Shown: positions 1 to 8,847 of the stretch, in pieces
Position numbering within the stretch: the first letter of the stretch is position 1
Layout: every line of letters begins with the position of its first letter
Origin: Haloplanus salinarum
Lineage (GTDB): Archaea; Halobacteriota; Halobacteria; Halobacteriales; Haloferacaceae
NCBI RefSeq assembly: GCF_024498175.1
Contig: NZ_CP101823.1
Span: forward strand, 434,001-498,000
Direction of reading: 5' to 3'
Length of the DNA stretch: 64,000 nt
Notes under the pieces: generated by a model
What the model saw: only the letters and a program-made list of their open reading frames with translations
Told to the model about the DNA's origin: nothing
Database searches by the model: none
Made by a program: the position numbers and the translations under genes

Positions 1-2
1 AG

Positions 3-332
3 GGCGGCCGCCGCGACGTGGTCGTCCCCATGCGCCTCTACAAGACGGTCACCGTCTTCTCGACGCTCATCGCCGTCGCCGGTGTCGTTTTCGGGTTCGT
101 CCTGCTCGACGCGGCGACGATCAGGCTCAGCCTCCTGCGACGTCTCCTGATCGGACTGCTCGGTGCTCTCGGCGTCACGCCGCCGTCGACGGTACTGAGC
201 GCGGTCCTCGCCGTCGCGGGGCTCGTCTCCATCACCGTCGGCGCCGGCGTGTACGTTCTCGGGACGCGGTTTCGCGCCCGCGGAATGGGAAACCCTCAAG
301 AGGACGCCGACGAATCCTCAGATAATGGCTGA
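3..332 (+). CDS. Small haloarchaeal membrane protein, 5' end outside window
   Basis: The reading frame is open to the window edge and the residues before the first GTG (position 18) already read as protein (RRDVVVPM), so the true start is probably upstream and this copy is 5'-partial. The visible part has two strongly hydrophobic segments, roughly residues 10-30 and 58-80, and a short charged C-terminus. It overlaps the next gene by 8 nt, which points to translational coupling and a shared operon. It resembles a small conserved haloarchaeal membrane family (DUF7315-like, from memory). No catalytic motif is visible and its function is unknown. Confidence 0.75.
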   Translation, partial: GGRRDVVVPMRLYKTVTVFSTLIAVAGVVFGFVLLDAATIRLSLLRRLLIGLLGALGVTPPSTVLSAVLAVAGLVSITVGAGVYVLGTRFRARGMGNPQEDADESSDNG

Positions 333-606
333 CGAATTCATCAAGGGGCTCGGCATCTTCACCGGCGCCGGCCTCGGCTGGATCGTGCTCGCCGGCTGGT
401 ACCGCACGCCGAGTTTCGAGAGCACCCGACAGCTCGTGAGCCCGGTGTCGCCCACCCCGGCGAACGCGGACCTGTTCAACCTGCTTGCGATCGGGCTGAT
501 GGACGTGCTCTTCTGGTTCGCGCTCCTCGGCCCGCTGGCGTTCTGGGTTCTGCTCCCCGCCGCCAGACAGACGCGCAAGGCGGTCGAAGATCGGCGGAAC
601 GCCTGA
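325..606 (+). CDS. Small membrane protein (DUF7314-like)
   Basis: A 93-residue protein with two hydrophobic segments: an N-terminal glycine-rich one (about residues 8-26) and a second one around residues 48-75. It ends in a basic tail. The ATG lies 8 nt inside the preceding membrane-protein gene, so the two are very likely co-translated and may form a small membrane complex. The family assignment is from memory of haloarchaeal DUF families. There are no enzymatic motifs, and the function is unknown. Confidence 0.75.
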   Translation: MADEFIKGLGIFTGAGLGWIVLAGWYRTPSFESTRQLVSPVSPTPANADLFNLLAIGLMDVLFWFALLGPLAFWVLLPAARQTRKAVEDRRNA

Positions 607-792
607 AAGCGGGACGCGAGCGACGGCGCTCTTTTCGACGACCGACGGAACCGGCTTCGGTGCTCGGGCGTCACGACGCCGGAATCCGGTGAAAAAAGCC
701 GACCCGTCGTCGTACGGATTATTGTACCTGTTCTCCGGTGGTTCGCCGGGACAGTCCGGCGAACCACCGGTACTGACTTACAATGAACAGTA

Positions 793-1233
793 TCAGACGA
801 TGGCGCTCCAGACGGGTTCGATGACGACGAACAGGCTCTGGTAGCCTGCGTACAGCAGGGCGAGCAGCGACGCCGCGACGGCGCCCTTGGGGCGTTCGAA
901 GGTCATGTCGTTTCGGGCCTCGACCTGCCGGGACTCGAACTCGAAGAAGTCGGTCAGGAGCAGGCCGACGGCGATGACCGACATGACCATCCCGCCGTGC
1001 GGCTCGACGAGCAGGAACACGAACGAGGCGAGGACGAGCAGGATGGTCGACAGCGAGTGGGGGAGGTACCGGCTCAGTTCATCGGCACCGTCATCGACCT
1101 GCGCGGCATGGACGGAGTGGGCCCGAATCCGCGTGAGCATGTTCACCACCACCAGCGCCAGCACCACGTGCGCGATGTACGGTTCGAGCGCGTCGAGAGC
1201 GCCGACCGGGACGACGAACTGTAGCGGTTGCAT
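793..1233 (-). CDS. Membrane protein (DUF7313-like)
   Basis: A 146-residue protein with about four predicted membrane segments (near residues 18-35, 60-76, 80-95 and 118-140) separated by short charged loops. It converges on the two membrane genes at 3-606, and the three together look like a conserved haloarchaeal membrane-gene neighbourhood. The start is the ATG at 1233, which gives a short N-terminus before the first hydrophobic helix. No catalytic residues can be assigned. The role is unknown, and the family name is from memory. Confidence 0.7.
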   Translation of the reverse strand: MQPLQFVVPVGALDALEPYIAHVVLALVVVNMLTRIRAHSVHAAQVDDGADELSRYLPHSLSTILLVLASFVFLLVEPHGGMVMSVIAVGLLLTDFFEFESRQVEARNDMTFERPKGAVAASLLALLYAGYQSLFVVIEPVWSAIV

Positions 1234-1274
1234 GGTTCAAACTGGGCCGGTGACTCATTAGAACTTTTCCGTTC

Positions 1275-2018
1275 CTATCCGGTATCGGTGCCGACGCCGG
1301 GGCCATCGGGGCCGCGGCCGACGTCCGCGGTCACCAGGTCGACCGAGCCGACGCGTTCGATCCGGAGGTCGACCCCGGCGTCGACGGTGTCGCGGCGGAC
1401 GCCGTCGGCGAAGAGCGCGACCGCCCCCTCGCGTTCAACCGACAGGTCGAGTCCCGTCCCCGGGTCGACGACGCGGTGGTCCGGCGCCGTCGAGAACGGC
1501 GAAATCGGGACGACGGCGACGCCCGCGCCGGCTTCGAGGACCGCCCCACCCGCCGCGGCGGCGTAGCCGTCGCTGCCGAGCGGCGTCGCGACGACCATCC
1601 CGTCGGCCCGGACGGTATCGAGGCGCGTCCCTCCCGCCGCGACGGCGTACTCCGAGATGCTCGCCGGGGCGTCGGTGACGAGGGCGACGTCCCGGAGCGC
1701 GCGGGCGACGACGGCCCCGTCGCGACGAACGCCGAGGACGGGATGTGACTCGCGACGGCCGTCGCCCGCGACCAGCGCGGCGAGTGCACCCGACAGAGCC
1801 GGACGGGCGACGCGGTGTCGACCCCCCGCGGTCGTCACGGGGAGGACGGGCGCGTCCGGCGGATCGGCCGTGACCGAGCGGACGGCGTCGTCGCCGACGG
1901 CCACGACGACGTCCGCGTGTCGGTCCCCGTCCTCGGCGACGAGCGACGCCCCGGCGACGCCCACCGCCGCCGCGACGGTCCCGTCGTCGCCCCTGACGGC
2001 GACGTTCACTGCCCGCAC
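1275..2018 (-). CDS. NAD kinase-like protein, divergent ATP-NAD kinase fold
   Basis: The C-terminal half carries the typical ATP-NAD kinase segment with an ADGM...TPLGSDGY..AAGG signature (about residues 140-170), which in the family forms the NAD-binding core. The N-terminal GGDGT phosphate-binding motif of true NAD kinases is not recognisable: the equivalent place reads VAVGDDAV. At about 247 residues it is slightly short for the family. A GTG at 2018 (alternative 2009) is chosen because residues upstream look like low-complexity translated spacer. It may be a non-canonical NAD kinase or a regulator that kept only the nucleotide-binding domain. Haloarchaea commonly encode another, canonical copy. 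It lies just downstream of the M28 peptidase gene on the same strand. Confidence 0.7.
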   Translation of the reverse strand: MRAVNVAVRGDDGTVAAAVGVAGASLVAEDGDRHADVVVAVGDDAVRSVTADPPDAPVLPVTTAGGRHRVARPALSGALAALVAGDGRRESHPVLGVRRDGAVVARALRDVALVTDAPASISEYAVAAGGTRLDTVRADGMVVATPLGSDGYAAAAGGAVLEAGAGVAVVPISPFSTAPDHRVVDPGTGLDLSVEREGAVALFADGVRRDTVDAGVDLRIERVGSVDLVTADVGRGPDGPGVGTDTG

Positions 2019-2118
2019 CCGTCCCGGTTCTCCGGCCGTCCCCTGCCGGGTCGCTCCGCGCGAGGCGTCCGCTCCATGCGAGACACCTCGACCCACGACG
2101 GTAAAAAGCCCGTGCGAT

Positions 2119-3417
2119 TCAGAACGGCCAGTCGCCGGTCGCGCGCATGCCGGCCGCGAGGTCCTCGCGCTCCAGGTCGGCGGCGACGCCCTCGGGCGAC
2201 CGGCGGTCGATCCGGTCGGCGTCCGCGAGGGCGGCGACGACGCCCGTCACGAGGATGGCCCCCTCCCGCAGCGTCCGTCGTTCGAGTTTGTCGAGCGTGT
2301 CCGCGCGGGTGTGTCCCCAGCCCCGTCCCCGGTCGTCGCCCTCGCTCGAGACGAGGAGCGCGGGGAACCCGCGCGCGACGAAGGGCCAGTGGTCGCTGTG
2401 TGGGTGCTGGCTCGGGCGGACGGAGACGGGGTGGCCGAAGCGGTCGGCGACGTCCCTGACCGCGTCGCCGAGCGCCTGGAAGCCGTGGGTGTACCACTGG
2501 AGCGTCCGGCCGCGACAGACGCCGTCGCAGTTGACCAGCGCCTGGACGGCGTCGGGGTCGATCCGTTCGGCCTCGCGTTTCGACCCCCGGAGGCCGACCT
2601 CCTCGGCGCCGAAACAGACGATCCGGACCCGCCGGGAGAGGTCGGCGTCGCGCGCGAGGAGTGCGCGCACCACCTCGAGGACGGTGGCCGTGCCCGCGGC
2701 GTTGTCGACGGCGCCCTCGGCGATGTCGTGGGCGTCGACGTGGCTGGTCAGGTGGACCGCACGGTCGGTGTCGGGGCCGATATCGGCACGGACGACGCCG
2801 CTCGTGGCGTCGGGTGTCTCGCAGTCGACACGGACGGTGACGCGCTCGCCCTCGTGTCGGCGGACGAGCCGCGTGCCGACCTCCCGGCTGACGCCGACCG
2901 CGGGGATGGGGCCGAGCGGCGTGTCGTCGGTGCCGACGCTGCCCGTGGGCGCCAGACAGCCGGGCGTGTCGTTGCGGAAGACGAAGGCGGCGGCGCCGGC
3001 CTCGGCGGCGCGGTAGTACTTCTCGCGGCGGTGGACGAACCGGTCGTAGTGGTCCGGAACCGTCGAGGAGGCGACGACGACCGCGCCGTCGAGGTCGGTC
3101 TCGAAGTCCGCGGGCAGGCCGTCACCACAGTCGACGAGGCGGCCGGTCGCGGCGCCGGCGGGACTCCGCGGCAGGGCGATCGACTCCGTCTCGCCACTCG
3201 GCGTCTCGATCCCGCTCGATCCCCGAACCCACCCCTGGACGTCGAACGTCTCGACGTGTGCGTCCCGGGCGCCGAGGTCGGCGAGGGCGTCGCGGGTCGC
3301 GGTCAGCGCTTCGCGCTCGCCGGGACTCCCGGCCATCCGGTCGCCGATGTCGGCCAGTCGCTCCAGATGCGACCACCCGACGTCGCTCGTGAACGTCTCG
3401 CCGATCCAGCCGTGCAT
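2119..3417 (-). CDS. M28-family zinc aminopeptidase with PA domain
   Basis: A 432-residue metallopeptidase. A protease-associated domain covers roughly residues 85-200. The catalytic domain follows, with the zinc ligands expected for M28: HVDAHD, then DNAAGT, the GAEEVGL general-base glutamate pair, NCDG, and a final His in PHSDHWPF. This family removes N-terminal residues from peptides using two zinc ions. No signal peptide is visible, so a cytosolic role in peptide turnover is likely. The ATG at 3417 begins directly with a conserved-looking helix. The NAD-kinase-like gene lies about 100 bp downstream on the same strand. Confidence 0.88.
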   Translation of the reverse strand: MHGWIGETFTSDVGWSHLERLADIGDRMAGSPGEREALTATRDALADLGARDAHVETFDVQGWVRGSSGIETPSGETESIALPRSPAGAATGRLVDCGDGLPADFETDLDGAVVVASSTVPDHYDRFVHRREKYYRAAEAGAAAFVFRNDTPGCLAPTGSVGTDDTPLGPIPAVGVSREVGTRLVRRHEGERVTVRVDCETPDATSGVVRADIGPDTDRAVHLTSHVDAHDIAEGAVDNAAGTATVLEVVRALLARDADLSRRVRIVCFGAEEVGLRGSKREAERIDPDAVQALVNCDGVCRGRTLQWYTHGFQALGDAVRDVADRFGHPVSVRPSQHPHSDHWPFVARGFPALLVSSEGDDRGRGWGHTRADTLDKLERRTLREGAILVTGVVAALADADRIDRRSPEGVAADLEREDLAAGMRATGDWPF

Positions 3418-3593
3418 GCGCGCACCTGTTCCCCCGGGCGACTAACCGTTTCGGTCCGGCGGGTCCGTCCGGACACCCGAACGTCGAACGTCGATCCAGC
3501 GGGTGACAGTCGTCGAAGCGAAACCGTCGATACGGTGCGGTAGCGGCGCCGAATCCGGCAGGTCTTTATCTGCTCGTGCGCCTATGTCACGGC

Positions 3594-4760
3594 ATGACAG
3601 GCGTTCGAGTCGCCGGCGTCGGGTTGACGCAGTTCGGCCGACAGCCGGAGCGTACCGGTCGCGATCTGTTCGCCGAGGCCGCCCTCGCGGCGCGCGAGGA
3701 CGCCGGCGTCCCCGGGGACGAAATCGAGGAGATCAACTACGGGAACTTCATGGGCTCGCTGGCCGAGCGCCAGGGCCACCAGGCACCGCTGATGGCGGAG
3801 ATGGTCGGGGTGAACTGCCCGGCGACCCGGTACGAGGAGGCGTGTGCCTCCGCCGGCGTGGCGGTCCGCGAGGCCGTCCGCACGGTCCGCTCGGGCGAGG
3901 CCGACGTGGTGCTCGCCGGCGGCTGTGAGCGCATGACCAACCTCTCGACGGCGGCCGTCACCGAGGGGCTGGCGACCGCCGCCGACGACCTCTACGAGAT
4001 CAGGGCGGGGATCACCTTCCCCAGCGCGTACGCCCTGATGGCGCGGGCCTACTTCGATCGGTTCGGCGGGTCGCGCGAGGACCTCGCCCACGTCGCCGTG
4101 AAGAACCACGACAACGCCCTCCCCAACGAGTACGCCCAGTTCCACCGCGAGATCACGGTCGAGGAGGCGCTCGACGCACCGATGGTGGCCGACCCGCTCG
4201 GCCTCCTCGACGCCTGTCCCGTGACCGACGGCGCGAGCGCCGTCGTGTTCGTCAGCGAGGAGTACGCCGAGGCGAACGACCTCGACGCACCGGTGTCGGT
4301 GACCGGATCCGGACAGGGCGGCGACAACCTCGCCCTCCAGTCCCGCGAGCACCTCGCGGTCACGCCGGCGACGGAGCGCGCCGCGAGCGAGGCGTACGCC
4401 GAGGCGGGCCGCGAACCCGCCGACGTGGACCTCGTCGAGGTCCACGACTGCTTCACCATCGCCGAAGTGATGGCCATCGAGGGGCTCGGCTTCTACGAGA
4501 CGGGCGAGGGCATCGGCGCCGCGCGCCGCGGCGAGACGACGGCGACCGGCGACCGCCCCGTGAACCTCTCCGGGGGGCTGAAGGCCAAGGGCCACCCGGT
4601 CGGCGCCACCGGCGGCAGTCAGATCGCCGAGATGACCCGGCTCCTCCGGGGCGATCACCCCAACAGCGACCACGTCTCGGACGCGACGGTCGGCGTCACC
4701 CACAACGCGGGCGGGACGGTGGCCTCCGCCGTCGTCCACGTCCTGGAGGTGGACCGATGA
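3594..4760 (+). CDS. Thiolase family protein (acetyl-CoA acyltransferase type)
   Basis: A 388-residue thiolase-fold protein. The nucleophilic cysteine is present in EACASAG (about residue 84), and the C-terminal GHPVGATGG motif supplies the catalytic histidine, so the enzyme should be active rather than a lipid-carrier remnant. A GTG 18 nt upstream is also in frame, but the ATG at 3594 starts at the canonical first beta strand. The stop overlaps the DUF35 gene by 4 nt (ATGA). Thiolase-DUF35 pairs are widespread in archaea, where the OB-fold partner is thought to help hand over acyl-CoA. Likely roles are acetoacetyl-CoA formation or beta-oxidation. The substrate cannot be read from sequence. 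Confidence 0.88.
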   Translation: MTGVRVAGVGLTQFGRQPERTGRDLFAEAALAAREDAGVPGDEIEEINYGNFMGSLAERQGHQAPLMAEMVGVNCPATRYEEACASAGVAVREAVRTVRSGEADVVLAGGCERMTNLSTAAVTEGLATAADDLYEIRAGITFPSAYALMARAYFDRFGGSREDLAHVAVKNHDNALPNEYAQFHREITVEEALDAPMVADPLGLLDACPVTDGASAVVFVSEEYAEANDLDAPVSVTGSGQGGDNLALQSREHLAVTPATERAASEAYAEAGREPADVDLVEVHDCFTIAEVMAIEGLGFYETGEGIGAARRGETTATGDRPVNLSGGLKAKGHPVGATGGSQIAEMTRLLRGDHPNSDHVSDATVGVTHNAGGTVASAVVHVLEVDR

Positions 4761-5137
4761 CCGACGAGAACGCGGGGTACGACGAGTGGCTCGAAGCCAT
4801 CGACGACGGCGAGGGCTACTCCCTGGTCTGTCCCTCGGGACACGGCTCGCTCCCGCCCCGGCGGGTGTGTCCCGACTGTGGCTCCCCGGACCTCGACCGA
4901 ACGCCGCTGCCGGAGACGGGCACCGTCGAGACGTTCACGGTGTGTTACGTCGCCGCCCCGGACTTCGCCGACGAGGAGCCGTACGCCACCGCCATCGCCG
5001 ACTTCGGCGACGTGCGCCTCACGGGCGTCGTCCGCGGGGTCGACCCCGAGGACGTGTCCGTCGGGACCGTCGTCGAACCGGCCATCGGAACCAACGAGAC
5101 GACCGGGGACGACCTGCTAGTGTTGCGGACGCGCTGA
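4757..5137 (+). CDS. Zn-ribbon OB-fold protein, DUF35 family
   Basis: A 126-residue partner of the thiolase. The N-terminal rubredoxin-like ribbon should hold zinc, with CPSGH and CPDCG supplying cysteines near residues 25-42. A single OB-fold domain follows from about residue 50 to 120. DUF35 proteins act beside thiolases as acyl-CoA scaffolds, shown structurally for archaeal thiolase/HMG-CoA synthase complexes. The ATGA overlap with the upstream gene supports equimolar expression of the pair. One expected zinc ligand appears replaced (CPSGH rather than CxxC), so metal binding may be weaker or involve histidine. Confidence 0.87.
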   Translation: MTDENAGYDEWLEAIDDGEGYSLVCPSGHGSLPPRRVCPDCGSPDLDRTPLPETGTVETFTVCYVAAPDFADEEPYATAIADFGDVRLTGVVRGVDPEDVSVGTVVEPAIGTNETTGDDLLVLRTR

Positions 5138-6061
5138 TCAGACGGCCGAAACGACCGTCTCGACGAACTCCTCGGGATACTCGACGTGTGGCAGGAGTTT
5201 CGCGTGATCGAACACGACCAGCCGCGCGTCGGCCGCCTCGGCCAACTCCCGCCCCCGCGACAGCGGCGGGAGCGTCGCGTCGCGTCCCCAGACGACGGTC
5301 ACTGGCGCGTCCGCGTCCCGGAGGGTCGCATCGAGGTCGAGCGACGAGTTGCAGTCGCCGGCGACGAAGGAGGCGACGGCAAAGCGGGCGTTCGGCTGGT
5401 GGGTGGTTCGCCACTGGTAGTCGGTCCACTCGGCGGACACCACGTCCGGATCGGCGTAGGCGTGGTCGGCGTTGAAATACCGGATCGAGGGTTTGGAGAC
5501 CAGCGCGTCGAACAGCGCCGTCCCGACGACCGGCGCACGCAGGAGTTCGCGGAGCCACGCCTTCGGCGGATCCGGACCGCCGACGGTCGTCGGACAGACG
5601 AGGACGAGCGATTCGACGTCGACGCCGGGCGTCAGCGCCCGGGCGACGTAGGCACCGGAGAGCGACGACGCGACGACCGCCGGCGCGTCGAACTCGTCGA
5701 GGAAGTCGGCGACGAAGTCCTCGTAGAGCGCCGCGGAGTAGCGAAGCGGCGGCCGATCCGAGCGGCCGAACCCCGGCAGGTCGGGGGCGACGACGTGGTG
5801 TGTCTCCGCGAGCGTCCCGAACACCTCGCGGAACTCGCCGCTCGAGCCGGCGGCGTTGATCCCGTGTAGACAGACCAGGTCCGGGTCGTCGGGGTCGCCG
5901 GCCTCCGCGTAGGCGACGTCCATCCCCCGCCAGCTGTACGTCCGCTCGGTCGCGTCGAGGGCGGGTTCGAGTTCGCCCGCCGCGTCCCGGAGGACGCGGT
6001 CGGTGACGGCGGTCGCCGCCCCCAGTCCGAGGAGGGCACCCCCGAGGCGTCTGAGCTTCAT
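5138..6061 (-). CDS. Alpha/beta-fold hydrolase
   Basis: A 307-residue alpha/beta hydrolase. Visible elements are the oxyanion region LVCLHGIN (about residues 62-69), the PDLPGFGRSD strand-turn, the nucleophile elbow SSLSGAY and a C-terminal histidine in KLLPHVEYPEEF. The elbow has Ser where most relatives have the first Gly of GxSxG, a mild variant. An N-terminal hydrophobic stretch (residues 6-18, LGGALLGLGAATA) could be a weak membrane anchor. The gene is convergent with the thiolase operon, its stop directly abutting the DUF35 stop. The substrate is unknown. Confidence 0.82.
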   Translation of the reverse strand: MKLRRLGGALLGLGAATAVTDRVLRDAAGELEPALDATERTYSWRGMDVAYAEAGDPDDPDLVCLHGINAAGSSGEFREVFGTLAETHHVVAPDLPGFGRSDRPPLRYSAALYEDFVADFLDEFDAPAVVASSLSGAYVARALTPGVDVESLVLVCPTTVGGPDPPKAWLRELLRAPVVGTALFDALVSKPSIRYFNADHAYADPDVVSAEWTDYQWRTTHQPNARFAVASFVAGDCNSSLDLDATLRDADAPVTVVWGRDATLPPLSRGRELAEAADARLVVFDHAKLLPHVEYPEEFVETVVSAV

Positions 6062-6115
6062 ACCCGCCCTTCGGACGCGGTGCCCTTATACCGGCCGGCT
6101 GCCGGTCCCGGGCCG

Positions 6116-7027
6116 TCACCAACTTCGCATCCCGGCTTCGAGGAGGAAGACGACCGCCTCCTGTGAGAGGAGCAGGGCGCCGTAGGCCACCGCGGGCAAC
6201 AGGAGGGAGTCGGTCCGGTCGTAGCCGTCCGCGGCCGTCCAGAGGACGGCGACCTGGGTGGTGCCGTACAGCAGTACCGCGACCGAGTCCGTCGCCGCCA
6301 CCCAGGAGACGACGACGAGGCCGAGGACCGCGGTGAGGGGGAGGTACGCGAGGAACGCCAACGCGTCGCTGTCGACGGACTCGGCGGCGTGCAGGGCGAG
6401 CCAGAGCGTCCCGACGAACGTGACCGCGAGCGCGAGTTTCCCCGGCCGCGGGAAGGCGGTCAGCCCCGCGGGTGCCCCGGTCAGCACGACCGCCGCCAGC
6501 ACGGTCGTCAGGACGGCCGCCCGCCGGCCGTCGACGACGCGCTCGAACGTCCCCTGGACGAGCAGTTGGCAGACGACGGTGAGCGAGCAGGCGCCGACGA
6601 CGACGCCCGGACCGAGCAGCGCCAGGAACGTCGTCGCGGGCGTGCCGGCGCTCCACGCCGAGGTCGTGAGCGCGTTGTACGGGACGCCGGTGGCGTCGCC
6701 GACCAGTTTCGTGCAGGCGACGAGCCCCGGCGGGAGCAGGAGTGCCAGGGCGAGGCGCCGTCGGTCGCGCCCCGTCGGCAGCGCCAGCCCCACGTCGACG
6801 CCGCGGAGGGCCGCGTACGCGCCGGCGTACGCCACGAGACCGGCGGGGAGGAGCGCGCCCGTGAGGGGGCCATCCCCGCCGACGGGGACTGCGTTCGACA
6901 CCGCCGGCCCCAGGACCGTCACGATCCGTCGCCAGAGGTGGACGCCCAGCAGTGCGAGGACGACCGCCGCGAGTTCCGTCGCGAGTGGGTGGTCGCCGAA
7001 CCACGGCGTCGCCGAACGGAGGGACAT
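6116..7027 (-). CDS. Polytopic membrane protein, possible degenerate CPBP (CAAX-protease-like) fold
   Basis: A 303-residue, Ala/Leu/Val-rich protein with about eight predicted membrane segments. A stretch around residue 155 (LLVQGTFERVVDGRRAAVL) recalls the EExxxR region of CPBP-family membrane proteases, but the paired glutamates are absent, so protease activity is doubtful. That assignment is tentative. It lies 54 nt upstream of the alpha/beta hydrolase on the same strand and is probably co-transcribed with it. No signal peptide separate from the first helix is evident. Confidence 0.65.
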   Translation of the reverse strand: MSLRSATPWFGDHPLATELAAVVLALLGVHLWRRIVTVLGPAVSNAVPVGGDGPLTGALLPAGLVAYAGAYAALRGVDVGLALPTGRDRRRLALALLLPPGLVACTKLVGDATGVPYNALTTSAWSAGTPATTFLALLGPGVVVGACSLTVVCQLLVQGTFERVVDGRRAAVLTTVLAAVVLTGAPAGLTAFPRPGKLALAVTFVGTLWLALHAAESVDSDALAFLAYLPLTAVLGLVVVSWVAATDSVAVLLYGTTQVAVLWTAADGYDRTDSLLLPAVAYGALLLSQEAVVFLLEAGMRSW

Positions 7028-7079
7028 ATCCGGCTCTCGTCGTGCGGTGATTTCATCCTATCGGAGACGACCACCGGAG

Positions 7080-8144
7080 TCACTCGGCCGGGTCGTCGCG
7101 CTCGCGACGCTCGCGGACGCAGTCGGCGAGGGGGTCGAGGAGCCGGTCGACGACGGTGTAGGGGTCGGTCTCGCGGGCGCGCACCTCGTCGACGAGCGTC
7201 GCCATCCCGCCGTGGCGATCGATCTCCTCCTCCAAGAGATCGGCCGCGTCGGACCGGAGTAGCCGCCGGATCTCCTCGGCGGTGCGGGTCCGCGCGCGCC
7301 GGTCGAGTTCGCCGGTCGACCGGAGGTGGTCGTAGTGGGCGTCGAGGGCGTCGATCAGCGCCGCGACCCCCTCGCCCTCGGTCGCGACGGTCTCGACGAT
7401 GCGGGGATCCCACCCCTCGTCCTCGTCCCCGTCGCTCCCGTCGGCCGTCGTGCCCGCGCCGTGGTGGCCGGCACCCGCCGTCGTCCCGTCGCGCATGTGG
7501 AGCATCTCCCGGAGGTCCGAGACGGTGGTCGCGGCGCCGTCCATGTCGGCCTTGTTGACGACGAACACGTCGCCGATCTCGAGGATGCCGGCCTTGAGCA
7601 TCTGGACGTCGTCGCCGCTGCCGGGTTGGACGAGGACGACCACGCTGTCGGCGGTCCGGACGACGTCGACCTCGTTCTGGCCGGCGCCGACCGTCTCGAC
7701 GACGATCCGGTCCTTGCCGAAGGCGTCGAGGGCCTTGACGGCGTCGGCGGTGGCCGTCGAGAGCCCGCCCAGCTGGCCGCGGGCGCTCATCGACCGGAAG
7801 AAGACGTCCATGTCGCCGACGTTCGAGGCCATCCGGATGCGGTCGCCGAGGACCGCCCCGCCCGTGTACGGCGAGGAGGGATCGACCGCGATGACGCCGA
7901 CGGTGAGCCCGCGGTCCCGGTAGGTCTTCGCGAGTTTGTCGACCAGCGTGGACTTACCGGCGCCCGGGCTGCCGGTGACGCCGATCACCTCCGCGTCGCC
8001 CGTGTGGGTGTGAAGCGCCGAGACGATGTCGCGGTAGCCGGGAGCGCGGTCCTCGATCTTCGAGATGGTGCGGGCGAGCGCTCGGTGGTCGCCGTCGAGG
8101 ACGTCGGCGACCAGTTCCGGCTCCTCGGCGTCGGCCTCGCTCAT
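7080..8144 (-). CDS. meaB: Methylmalonyl-CoA mutase-associated GTPase MeaB
   Basis: A 354-residue G3E-family P-loop GTPase that gates cofactor loading and protects methylmalonyl-CoA mutase. It shows Walker A GSPGAGKST (about residues 57-65), a switch/Walker B region ending VETVGAGQNEVD, and the base-recognition motif NKAD. A Gly/Asp-rich insert near residues 230-255 is a halophilic addition. The ATG at 8144 overlaps the stop of the cobalamin-binding subunit by 4 nt (ATGA), so the two are coupled. The catalytic large mutase subunit is not in this window. Confidence 0.93.
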   Translation of the reverse strand: MSEADAEEPELVADVLDGDHRALARTISKIEDRAPGYRDIVSALHTHTGDAEVIGVTGSPGAGKSTLVDKLAKTYRDRGLTVGVIAVDPSSPYTGGAVLGDRIRMASNVGDMDVFFRSMSARGQLGGLSTATADAVKALDAFGKDRIVVETVGAGQNEVDVVRTADSVVVLVQPGSGDDVQMLKAGILEIGDVFVVNKADMDGAATTVSDLREMLHMRDGTTAGAGHHGAGTTADGSDGDEDEGWDPRIVETVATEGEGVAALIDALDAHYDHLRSTGELDRRARTRTAEEIRRLLRSDAADLLEEEIDRHGGMATLVDEVRARETDPYTVVDRLLDPLADCVRERRERDDPAE

Positions 8145-8557
8145 CGGTGCGGGACGTTGTCGCGGACGAAGTCGATGGTGTCCTGCATCGGCGTCCCCGG
8201 GCCGAACACCTCGGCGACGCCCGCCGCCATCAGGTCCTCGCGGTCCTCGTCGGGGACGATCCCGCCGACGATGACGAGGGTGTCCTCGAAGGCGCCGTAC
8301 TCCTTCAGCCCCTCGATCACCGTCGGCACCAGCGTGTTGTGCGCGCCCGAGAGGATGGAGATGCCGAGGACGTCCACGTCCTCCTGGACCGCCGCCTGGA
8401 CGATCTCCTCCGGCGCGCGGTGGAGGCCGGAGTAGATGACCTCGAAGCCGGCGTCCCGGAACGCCCGGGCGATGACGTGGGCGCCCCGGTCGTGGCCGTC
8501 GAGACCGACCTTGGCGACGAGACACCGGATGGTCCGCTGTTCCTGCCCTGCGCTCAT
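8141..8557 (-). CDS. Methylmalonyl-CoA mutase, cobalamin-binding small subunit
   Basis: A 138-residue stand-alone B12-binding domain. It carries the base-off cobalamin motif DGHDRG (about residues 20-25, with the Co-ligating His), SILSGAH, and the GGIVPDED loop that flanks the dimethylbenzimidazole tail. In archaea the mutase is split into separate large and B12 subunits, and this is the latter, acting in the methylmalonyl-CoA to succinyl-CoA interconversion of propionate metabolism. It overlaps meaB by 4 nt, matching their physical partnership. The length is as expected for the subunit. Confidence 0.93.
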   Translation of the reverse strand: MSAGQEQRTIRCLVAKVGLDGHDRGAHVIARAFRDAGFEVIYSGLHRAPEEIVQAAVQEDVDVLGISILSGAHNTLVPTVIEGLKEYGAFEDTLVIVGGIVPDEDREDLMAAGVAEVFGPGTPMQDTIDFVRDNVPHR

Positions 8558-8637
8558 GTGTTACCGTTCGGCGCACGGGCGTTTGACTCTAACGGAGCCC
8601 CCGTGCCGGCGGCCGACGACGACCCGCGCCGTCCGTC

Positions 8638-8847
8638 TCAGTCGGTCGCCTCGCGCACCAGGAGCGCAACCCCCGTGATCGAGACGGCCACCCCGAGGAG
8701 GATCAGACCGAGGTATCCCACGGCGATCGATCCGATGTCCACGATGGCCGCGTGGTACTCGCTGGTCACGTGTGCGAACAGCAGTAGCGTCCCCACGATA
8801 CTGATCGATACGCCCGCCAGGTTCGTCCACAGTCCTAGGCTTGCCAC
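8638..8847 (-). CDS. Small two-helix membrane protein
   Basis: A 69-residue protein read from a GTG at 8847. A strong Shine-Dalgarno (GAGGTGG on the minus strand) lies about 5 nt upstream, which decides this start over longer readings whose N-terminus is Arg/Ser-rich and not protein-like. It has two hydrophobic segments (about residues 5-25 and 40-62) joined by a short loop with His and Glu. No family is recognised. It sits upstream of the B12-subunit gene on the same strand but with about 80 nt between, so co-transcription is uncertain. Confidence 0.6.
   Translation of the reverse strand: MASLGLWTNLAGVSISIVGTLLLFAHVTSEYHAAIVDIGSIAVGYLGLILLGVAVSITGVALLVREATD

Noticed and set aside
1657-3543. 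A 628-codon plus-strand open frame opposite the NAD-kinase-like and M28 genes
   Set aside because: It spans two genes on the other strand and has no domain-like pattern.
3582-4739. Long open frame on the minus strand opposite the thiolase gene
   Set aside because: It mirrors a clearly recognisable thiolase, and its Arg/Gly/Val-rich product resembles no protein; it is a high-GC antisense artefact.
5019-7004. A 660-codon minus-strand open frame across the hydrolase and membrane genes
   Set aside because: The product is mostly Arg, Pro and Gly and crosses two genes with clear folds in another frame.
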